Part shown: one piece after another, positions 58,285 to 64,000 of the stretch | Layout of the letters: each line of letters starts with the position of its first letter | Numbering within the stretch: the first letter of the stretch is position 1 | NCBI RefSeq assembly: GCF_900142375.1 | Contig: NZ_FRAR01000006.1 | Location: 154,438 to 218,437 of the forward strand | Source: Desulforamulus aeronauticus DSM 10349 | Lineage (GTDB): Bacteria; Bacillota; Desulfotomaculia; Desulfotomaculales; Desulfotomaculaceae | Direction of reading: 5' to 3' | DNA: 64,000 bases | Translations under genes and position numbers: made by a program | The notes under the pieces: model-generated | What the model saw: only the letters and a program-made list of their open reading frames with translations | What the model was told of the DNA's origin: nothing | Databases searched by the model: none

Positions 58285-59636
58285 AAAGGCAAGGTAAAAT
58301 AAAAGGTACTTCCTTCCTGGCTGCTGGTTGCTTTTATTTTCCCCCCATGAGCTTCCACAATATGCTTGGAAATGGACAAACCAAGGCCAGTTCCCCCCAT
58401 TTCGCGACTTCTGGCCTTATCCACTCGATAGAACCGCTCAAAGACCCTTGGTAGACTCTCCTCCGAAATGCCAATACCCGTGTCAGAGACAGTCACTGTG
58501 ATTGACTGCTGATTAAACGTCACTTCAACGTTAACTTTCCCACCTGTTAGGGTATATTTAATGGCGTTATCCACCAAGTTGACGATCACCTGTGATAGAA
58601 AACCGAAATCCCCCGGTACCGGTGGCAAATCGCTGGGAATGACTTCGGTCAATTCGATATTTTTATCCTGGGCCAAGCCTTCAAACATCTTGATGGTGTT
58701 ATGGATAATATCAGCTAAATCAACCGGCTGCTTGTGTAGGATGGTGCGCCGATCTTCCAAACGGGAGAGCTTTAACAAATCATCGATTAAATTAGCCAAT
58801 CGCTTGCCTTCTGTATGAATGATCTCTAAAAAGTTTTTCGCAACGTGGGGTTGTTCCATAGCACCATCCAACAGAGTTTCCACAAACCCGTTAATGGAGG
58901 TTAAAGGTGTCCGCAGTTCGTGGGAAACGTTCGCCGCAAACTCTGTTCTCATTTGCTCTAATTTTCTTCTTTCTGTTACATCTGTAAGAAGACCCACTAC
59001 GCCCATTTTCTTATGCTGAGCACCCTTCAAAGGGGATATTTGTACCCTAAATAACCGGGGTTCCGGGGTAAGTACTTGCAACTCGTTATTTAACACCGGC
59101 TGCATGTCCTGCAAGGCACGGATAAAAAGCTGCTCTAGTTCGTGATTGCGGATTACTTTAATTAACTCAGTACCAATCCAACATTCTTCCTTAATATCAA
59201 AAATGCTCTCCACCACCGGGTTAATTAAAATAACCCTCCCATTTTTATCCAGAGCAATCACACCATCGGCCATGCTGTTTAAAATAGCTCTGGCACGGTT
59301 GCGTTCCTCTGTAATCAGAAAGAGGTTTTTGCGCAATTGCCGTGCCATGTAGTTAATACTCCAGGCCAGTTCGTCCAACTCGTGTTCACCCTGCACCCGG
59401 ATTTCCGTATCTAATACCCCCCCGGCCATCTCCTGAGCCGCTGAGGTAATTTGTTCCACCGGAGTAATTAAACGCCTGGCTGTCAGCCAAGCCAAAAAGA
59501 CTGTAGCCCAAAAAGAACCCAACAGTACCGTTAAAAGATTTACCAAACCCCATCGATGAAAAAGGGTCAGCAGAATAAAGATGCCAAACAGTAATACATA
59601 ACTACCAATGGCACGCTGACGAATGCTCGTGAGCAT
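58278..59636 (-). CDS. phoR: Phosphate-sensing histidine kinase PhoR/PnpS
   Basis: A 452-residue kinase. Two membrane segments lie at the N-terminus (VLLFGIFILLTL, LLTVLLGSFWATVFLAWLTA), with only a few residues between them, so there is little extracellular sensor. A HAMP domain (about 60-110), a PAS domain (ILNSMADGVIALDKNGRVIL), HisKA (ANVSHELRTPLTS) and HATPase (VNLVDNAIKYT, DTGIGISEESL, GGTGLGLSI) follow. Start chosen at ATG 59636, seven bases after phoP. Domain order and the neighbouring phoP, pstB and phoU support a Pho role. Confidence 0.92.
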   Translation of the reverse strand: MLTSIRQRAIGSYVLLFGIFILLTLFHRWGLVNLLTVLLGSFWATVFLAWLTARRLITPVEQITSAAQEMAGGVLDTEIRVQGEHELDELAWSINYMARQLRKNLFLITEERNRARAILNSMADGVIALDKNGRVILINPVVESIFDIKEECWIGTELIKVIRNHELEQLFIRALQDMQPVLNNELQVLTPEPRLFRVQISPLKGAQHKKMGVVGLLTDVTERRKLEQMRTEFAANVSHELRTPLTSINGFVETLLDGAMEQPHVAKNFLEIIHTEGKRLANLIDDLLKLSRLEDRRTILHKQPVDLADIIHNTIKMFEGLAQDKNIELTEVIPSDLPPVPGDFGFLSQVIVNLVDNAIKYTLTGGKVNVEVTFNQQSITVTVSDTGIGISEESLPRVFERFYRVDKARSREMGGTGLGLSISKHIVEAHGGKIKATSSQEGSTFYFTLPLD

Positions 59637-59643
59637 TTGATTC

Positions 59644-60342
59644 TTAGACCTCCTTAAAGCGGTAACCAACACCTCGCACCGTATCAATCAGCTGTGGTGC
59701 CTCAGGAATCTGCTCTAATTTCTGGCGTATGTGTCTGATATGTACGTCCACGGTTCTGGAATCGCCGGAAAAATCATACCCCCAGATTTGCTCTAAGAGA
59801 AAATCCCTGGTAAATACTTTGCCCGGATTGCTGGCCAAATAACGCAGCAATTCAAATTCCTTCGGGGTAAGATCTTGTTTGATGCCATTGTAGGACACCA
59901 CAAAACGATCCGGATCAATAATCAATTTACCAATAATGACTCTCCCCGGTTCTTCGGAAACCTGATGATCTACCGTTTGGCGTCGCAGCCGAGCCTTCAC
60001 TCTGGCAATAAGTTCCCTGGGACTAAAGGGCTTCGTAATGTAATCATCTGCACCCATCTCCAGCCCCAGTACTTTATCCAACTCTTCTCCCCGGGCACTA
60101 AGCATGATAATGGGTATGGTACGGGTAGTATGATCCTGCTGTAATGACCGACATACCGCAAAGCCATCCTGTCCGGGAAGCATTACATCCAGCACAATAA
60201 TATCCGGTGTCTCTTTTCTGGCTATTTCCAAAGCCATGTTGCCATCAGCAGCCTGCAGTACCTGAAAACCCTCTTTTTCCAGATTAAATCTCACCAGTTC
60301 GCGAATGGGTTGTTCATCGTCCACAATGAGAATCTTGGGCAT
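59644..60342 (-). CDS. phoP: Phosphate response regulator PhoP/PnpR
   Basis: A 232-residue OmpR-family regulator. Receiver: DDEQPIR near residue 8, phosphoacceptor in IIVLDVMLPGQDGF (about D53) and TKPF lysine. The winged helix has LTPKEFELLRYLASN, DVHIRHIRQKLE and TVRGVGYRFKEV. It should bind the Pho boxes at 58101..58139. ATG behind GGAGG. It is coupled to phoR just downstream and lies after pgeF. Confidence 0.94.
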   Translation of the reverse strand: MPKILIVDDEQPIRELVRFNLEKEGFQVLQAADGNMALEIARKETPDIIVLDVMLPGQDGFAVCRSLQQDHTTRTIPIIMLSARGEELDKVLGLEMGADDYITKPFSPRELIARVKARLRRQTVDHQVSEEPGRVIIGKLIIDPDRFVVSYNGIKQDLTPKEFELLRYLASNPGKVFTRDFLLEQIWGYDFSGDSRTVDVHIRHIRQKLEQIPEAPQLIDTVRGVGYRFKEV

Positions 60343-60345
60343 CTT

Positions 60346-61170
60346 CTAGCCTCCCTTTATCATGATGAGAGATGCCATCCGTCCGGTTTTTCCCCGATCT
60401 GCCCGGTAAGAAAATAACTCCTTATGACGGCAGGACGTACAAAGGCTTGCCACCGTAATATGGTTCCCCGACACACCGGCAGCCAGTAAAATTTTACGGT
60501 TGGTTTCCCATAAATTTAACAGCCAGCGATCGGTACCGGCTGGAGTAAGCAACTCTTGCCAGTAGGAAAATTTCTTTGCTAAGGCTTGCTGTACAGGTAC
60601 GTCCACTTGGTAACAGCAAGGCCCAATAGAGGGACCTATGGCTGCCAAAATATCGGCTGGATTAGAGCCGTATACTTCACTCATGCGAGCTACCGTCTTG
60701 CCGGCAATTCCTTGGACAGTGCCCCGCCAACCTGCGTGGGCCAAACCCACGCAGGTTTTTACCGGGTCATACAGGAGTATCGGCACACAGTCGGCATAAT
60801 AACTGGATAGAGGAACCTCGGGAACATTGGTGATGAGGGCATCGGTATCGCTCAGAGCGGTAGCATAGTCTAATGCACCCCGTCCCCTGTCTTCGGCTGT
60901 TACCACTGCTACCTCACTACCATGCACTTGTACACCAGCCACCAAGTCCTCTGCTTTCACACCCAGGGCTTCACAAACCAGCTTACGGTTCATTCTCACC
61001 TTTTCCGGATCATCCCCCACATGGAAAGCCATATTGAGGCCATCATAGGGAACTGAACTGACCCCACCCAAACGAGTGGTAAAACCATGGGTGATTTTAC
61101 CCGTTTGTTGAAAGGAAGCAAACTGAATATATTGCAGTGGTCCTCTACGCTCCATCGTGATACCGTGCAC
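60346..61170 (-). CDS. pgeF: Peptidoglycan editing factor / purine nucleoside phosphorylase-like PgeF (YlmD)
   Basis: A 274-residue DUF152/laccase-domain protein. The metal-binding His/Cys signature is seen in VQVHGSEVAVV, YYADCVPILLYDP, GLAHAGWRGTVQGIAG and SIGPCCYQVD. Family members remove wrong residues from peptidoglycan precursors and/or act as adenosine phosphorylases. The GTG start at 61170 follows GGGGGG; ATG 61155 is also possible. It lies next to phoP rather than in the ylm cluster. Confidence 0.92.
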   Translation of the reverse strand: MHGITMERRGPLQYIQFASFQQTGKITHGFTTRLGGVSSVPYDGLNMAFHVGDDPEKVRMNRKLVCEALGVKAEDLVAGVQVHGSEVAVVTAEDRGRGALDYATALSDTDALITNVPEVPLSSYYADCVPILLYDPVKTCVGLAHAGWRGTVQGIAGKTVARMSEVYGSNPADILAAIGPSIGPCCYQVDVPVQQALAKKFSYWQELLTPAGTDRWLLNLWETNRKILLAAGVSGNHITVASLCTSCRHKELFSYRADRGKTGRMASLIMIKGG

Positions 61171-61185
61171 CCGAGTCCCCCCTCT

Positions 61186-62763
61186 TTAGCTTACATTGGA
61201 TTGTGTTTTTTCTTCGGGCAGCACCTGGTTCATCTGAGCCTCTAGCTCAGCCAACTGCCGCAGCAGTACAGAATACTTGGTAGGCGACAACTCCCCTTGT
61301 AGCATGCCCTGCATTCTCTTTTGAATATTACCCCAAGTTTCCAGAAGAACTTCCGGTACAGCTTGCTGGACCTTAGCCAATTCAATCTTCTCCAACCAGT
61401 AAGGCACACTAGCCTCTATACCCTCTGCTTTAATCAAGCTTTCCAGGTTGGCAGCAGCCTTTGCTTCCCCGTGTACCACAAAGACCTTCTTCAATTTATT
61501 ACTAAACTGTTTGACCCAATTGAGGAGAGCCGTTTGATCCGCGTGGGCAGAATAACCATCAATGCGGCGAATTTCTGCCTTGACCACCACTTCCTCCCCG
61601 TGTATGCGGACAGTCTTTTCACCGGAAAGAATGCGGCGACCCAGGGTGCCTTCAGCTTGGTAGCCTACGAACAGGATAGTAGAATCCGAGCGCCATAGGT
61701 TATGACGCAGATGGTGCTTAATGCGTCCTGCATCACACATCCCGCTGGCAGAGATAATAATGGCCCGGCCATTCATAAAGTTCAGTTCTCTGGATGCTTC
61801 CATTGTTAATGTAGTTCTGATGTTGGACATTTCCAGTGGGTTGCAGCCTTTGGAGATTAATTCCTTGGTCTCTTCATCGTAGAGGTTGCAATTCTTTTTG
61901 AAAATCTCGGTGGCATTGATAGCCATGGGACTGTCGATATAAATGGGCATTTCCGGAATGGCCTTTTTCATCTTCAGCACATTGATGCTGTAGAGAACAT
62001 CCTGGGTACGCCCGGCGGCAAAGGCAGGAATAATTAATTTACCGCCTTTGTTATAGGTATCTACAATGGCCTGCTGCAAAAGCTCCAGCTTATTGTCCAA
62101 ATCCTGATGTTCACGGTTACCGTAGGTGGATTCCATAATGACATAGTCGGCTTCGGCAATCACGGAAGGATCCTTAAGATAAGGCTGGCCGGTGTTGCCA
62201 ATATCGCCGGAGAAAACCAGCTTGGTTTCTTGGCCATTTTCCCTCACCCACATTTCAACCATGGAGGAACCTAAAATATGCCCGGCATCCCGGAAACAAA
62301 CTCGTACATCGGAACCAACAGATACTGTTGTATCGTAATCTACCCGTTCAAAAAACTTCAATGCATAGGCACCATCATCCGCGGTGTAAATAGGCTCAAT
62401 TAACTTGCGACCCTGACGGCGATATTTGCGGTTTTTCCGTTCAACCTCCATCTCCTGGATATGACCGCAATCGGGCAATAGTATTTCACACAAATCTACG
62501 GTGGCAGAGGTGGTGATGACTTTTCCTTTAAAGCCTTGTTTAATAAATTTCGGTAACAACCCACTGTGATCAATATGGGCATGGGTTAGTACCACGAAGT
62601 CCACACTGCCCGGACTGATGGGAAAATTTCGGTAGTTGCGCTCTTTAATTTCCTTGGAACCTTGAAATAAACCACAGTCCACCATAACTCTGGTGGAACC
62701 TGTATCAACTAAAAAACAAGAACCCGTTACCGTTTCTGCAGCTCCTAAAAATTGAATGTACAA
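61186..62763 (-). CDS. MBL/beta-CASP RNA-processing-type hydrolase (YSH1/CPSF-like)
   Basis: A protein of about 525 residues. Metal ligands LTHAHIDHSGLLPKF (HxHxDH), GHILGSS, FSGDIGNTGQ and HGEAKAA frame a metallo-beta-lactamase domain. The inserted beta-CASP domain (about 200-400) contains FAAGRTQDVLYSIN and ASGMCDAGRIKHHLRHNLW, and SAHADQTALLNWV is the RMMBL motif. This is the bacterial KH-less CPSF73-like group, likely an RNA nuclease; its substrate is unknown. Start chosen at TTG 62763 behind GGGAGG, giving FLGAAETVTGS near the N-terminus. Confidence 0.88.
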   Translation of the reverse strand: MYIQFLGAAETVTGSCFLVDTGSTRVMVDCGLFQGSKEIKERNYRNFPISPGSVDFVVLTHAHIDHSGLLPKFIKQGFKGKVITTSATVDLCEILLPDCGHIQEMEVERKNRKYRRQGRKLIEPIYTADDGAYALKFFERVDYDTTVSVGSDVRVCFRDAGHILGSSMVEMWVRENGQETKLVFSGDIGNTGQPYLKDPSVIAEADYVIMESTYGNREHQDLDNKLELLQQAIVDTYNKGGKLIIPAFAAGRTQDVLYSINVLKMKKAIPEMPIYIDSPMAINATEIFKKNCNLYDEETKELISKGCNPLEMSNIRTTLTMEASRELNFMNGRAIIISASGMCDAGRIKHHLRHNLWRSDSTILFVGYQAEGTLGRRILSGEKTVRIHGEEVVVKAEIRRIDGYSAHADQTALLNWVKQFSNKLKKVFVVHGEAKAAANLESLIKAEGIEASVPYWLEKIELAKVQQAVPEVLLETWGNIQKRMQGMLQGELSPTKYSVLLRQLAELEAQMNQVLPEEKTQSNVS

Positions 62764-62897
62764 ACGAAAACCTCCCTTCAATCGATACTAACTATTTCTT
62801 GCAATTATGACTAATACCTTCATTTCGGGCAAGAATCTTTCTAAATTAGACAATAACCTCTGTCTGCGTGGTGACAGTAGCAGCTTGCTAGAGCATA

Positions 62898-62926
62898 AAA
62901 AAAACACCTGCCAGAAACAGGATGCC
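62898..62926 (-). terminator. Terminator of the toxin-antitoxin operon
   Basis: CATCCTG-TTTCTGG-CAGGTG hairpin followed by eight U on the minus strand, ten bases after the toxin stop. Confidence 0.75.
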
Positions 62927-62935
62927 TTATGCCAA

Positions 62936-63244
62936 TCATATTAATTTTATATAATCCTGTGTACCGTGGAAAAAACGCATAATACTGACTGTTTGGGATG
63001 CTTCATTAACTTTGTACACAAGCACGTAATTTTTAATTAACGCTTTACGGTAGCCTTCTTTTCCCAGTCGTTTATCTTGACATTGTCCATACATCAGCGG
63101 ATTTCTTTTTAGAAAACCAAAACATGCAGTCATTTCATCAAGAAAATCCCCGGCTGCCTTTGGATTAGCCAATTGTATGGCGATGTACGAAACAATATTG
63201 TCCAAATCTTGATATGCAAGCTCTGAAACAATCAATTTATACAT
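62936..63244 (-). CDS. ParE/RelE-family toxin
   Basis: A 102-residue protein with the ParE/RelE fold: LIVSELAYQDLDNIVSYIA, then GDFLDEMTACFGFLKRNPLMYGQC, KALIKNYVLVYKVNEASQTV and VSIMRFFHGTQDY. The conserved C-terminal R-x-x-H (RFFHGTQ) fits ParE/YoeB-type toxins. Whether it attacks gyrase (ParE) or mRNA (RelE) cannot be told here. Its ATG overlaps the antitoxin stop by eight bases, the usual antitoxin-toxin order. Confidence 0.88.
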   Translation of the reverse strand: MYKLIVSELAYQDLDNIVSYIAIQLANPKAAGDFLDEMTACFGFLKRNPLMYGQCQDKRLGKEGYRKALIKNYVLVYKVNEASQTVSIMRFFHGTQDYIKLI

Positions 63245-63497
63245 TATATTTATCTCGTATACTTTTTAAAGCCACTTCAGCATCAAATGTTTTCCCTTCC
63301 ACTATCTGCTCCTCGGCTGCAATAAGTTTGCTATAAACATCAAGCATAAACATTTTTTCTTCGTATACTTTCATGCTCATGATTACCATATCACCATAAC
63401 CATTCTTTGTAATAAAAATAGGTTCGTTGGAGACATGACACATTTGAGATATTTCACTGGTGTTTTTTAAATCACGAATTGGAATAATTTGAGGCAC
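63237..63497 (-). CDS. Phd/YefM-family antitoxin
   Basis: An 86-residue antitoxin. The N-terminal DNA-binding part is PQIIPIRDLKNTSEISQMCH, followed by EPIFITKNGYGDMVIMSMKVYEE; the C-terminal helix (AEEQIVEGKTFDAEVALKSI) should wrap the toxin. GTG start at 63497. The promoter upstream contains a short palindrome that may be its operator. Confidence 0.88.
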   Translation of the reverse strand: MPQIIPIRDLKNTSEISQMCHVSNEPIFITKNGYGDMVIMSMKVYEEKMFMLDVYSKLIAAEEQIVEGKTFDAEVALKSIRDKYNV

Positions 63498-63520
63498 AAC
63501 TCCCCCCCCTTTATGGGTTT

Positions 63521-63549
63521 ATTGTACCATAATTATGTCCCTCAATCAA
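63521..63549 (-). promoter_or_regulatory. Promoter and possible operator of the toxin-antitoxin pair
   Basis: TTGATT (63549..63544), 17-base spacer, TACAAT (63526..63521). The palindrome CATAATTATG lies inside the spacer, a natural site for antitoxin repression. Confidence 0.65.
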
Positions 63550-63566
63550 GAAAAACACCCGAAATG

Positions 63567-63655
63567 ATTGTCAAGGGAACGGCAGACTGTTACAAAACCA
63601 TCTACAAATTACTTGGCGAGACAGCCTGGGGGGTGTCAAGGGGACGGTTCGAGAT
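63567..63655. repeat. Remnant of a REP/IS-associated repeat
   Basis: GTCAAGGGAACGG near the left end and GTCAAGGGGACGG near the right are direct copies; this word is common at the ends of small repeat elements linked to IS200-like transposases. The DNA between holds no gene. Confidence 0.4.
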
Positions 63656-63675
63656 CACTGAAAAAATACCCTATT

Positions 63676-64000
63676 TCAAGCAGTCTTGAGTAAATATTTC
63701 AAGTAATTTCCCATAAAGAACAGTTTTACTTCCATAACACAATATTTTTTATCAAAACAAGAGGATACCAGGCTGGCTATCCTCTTTAAATTTACCGCTA
63801 ATACCGTTAATTTTGCTTGCATTTGCATACTTTTTAGACCATAGCCACGGGCTCGGTCTAAACCATGAAATCTTTTTATTTCTCCGTTTTTTCCTTCATG
63901 ACAGGCTCTTTTTTTGTACGCTAACTTGAATTCTTCTGTCTTCTCTCGTTTACTATATCCATAAAATTCTGGGGTATTGACGCTCACTTCAAGTATTTTT
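63676..64000 (-). mobile_element. Transposase C-terminus (IS1182-like), cut by window edge
   Basis: At least 107 codons remain in frame to the end of the window. The last part of the DDE transposase reads KKRACHEGKNGEIKRFHGLD, then RARGYGLKSMQMQAKLTVLA and VNLKRIA, ending FMGNYLKYLLKTA. The E-G-x-N-G-x-I-K and RGLD-like words match the C-terminal signature of IS1182/IS5-group transposases. The inverted repeat end of the element probably lies just past 63676 near GGGTATTTTTTCAGTG, but no target duplication could be checked. Confidence 0.75.

Noticed and set aside
1..64000. CRISPR array or tRNA/rRNA genes
   Set aside because: No regularly spaced repeats and no cloverleaf or rRNA segment were noticed; a tRNA scan was not possible.

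Overview
The window looks like a chromosomal segment from an anaerobic, spore-forming, Gram-positive bacterium of the Desulfotomaculum/Desulforamulus type (Peptococcaceae). This is inference. It rests on T-box and glycine riboswitch leaders, a small acid-soluble spore protein, a divIVA-sepF-ylm cluster, an ISC-type Fe-S operon with an Rrf2 regulator, a selenocysteine formate dehydrogenase and Firmicutes-style promoters and terminators. No sulfate-reduction gene is present, so that trait is not shown here. Nearly all genes from 1 to 11 kb and from 20 to 64 kb lie on the minus strand.

Layout. 0-2.4 kb: mnmA (cut by the window edge), iscU, iscS and an Rrf2/IscR regulator, the tRNA-thiolation and Fe-S supply group. 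2.5-7 kb: trxA, tcdA and a two-component system next to an HtrA protease (CssRS-HtrA-like). 7.0-7.3 kb: a probable 6S RNA. 7.4-10.9 kb: hisS-aspS under a T-box leader. 11-16.4 kb: accessory genes on both strands (LysR regulator, DUF896 protein with a metal-binding tail, HAD phosphatase, HTH/membrane-protein pair with three perfect operators, secreted GH18-like protein, YfcE phosphodiesterase). 16.6-19.7 kb: a TIGR01777 epimerase and a two-subunit CoA-transferase. 20-26.8 kb: MBL hydrolase, dtd, rel, apt and recJ. 27-30.8 kb: a polar amino-acid ABC transporter and a DMT exporter. 31-37 kb: a CDF metal transporter, then gcvT-gcvH-gcvPA-gcvPB under a tandem glycine riboswitch. 37-39 kb: spore protein, VOC protein and a second MBL hydrolase. 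39.4-47.4 kb: a Tat-exported, Sec-containing formate dehydrogenase (fdhA, ferredoxin subunit, NrfD-type membrane subunit, fdhE) with mobB and moeA for its molybdenum cofactor. 47.4-49.3 kb: an XRE repressor with its own operators, a 26-bp perfect palindrome, and an unknown 79-residue gene behind two consecutive aptamer-plus-terminator units. 49.4-52.6 kb: ileS with its T-box. 52.6-56.5 kb: divIVA, ylmH, yggT, sepF, ylmE and an HlyD-like protein. 56.6-62.8 kb: phoU, pstB (with four phased Pho boxes), phoR/phoP, pgeF and a beta-CASP hydrolase. 62.9-64 kb: a toxin-antitoxin pair and the tail of an insertion sequence.

The most interesting items are the tandem aptamer-terminator leader in front of the 79-residue gene, the hisS-aspS T-box whose specifier reads more naturally as AAC (Asn) than CAC (His), a four-copy dispersed repeat family (2.5, 20.7, 49.3 and 58.2 kb), a 150-nt near-palindromic element at 19.8 kb, and two small-regulator loci with very clear operator arrays. 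All domain assignments come from reading the sequence; no database search was run.
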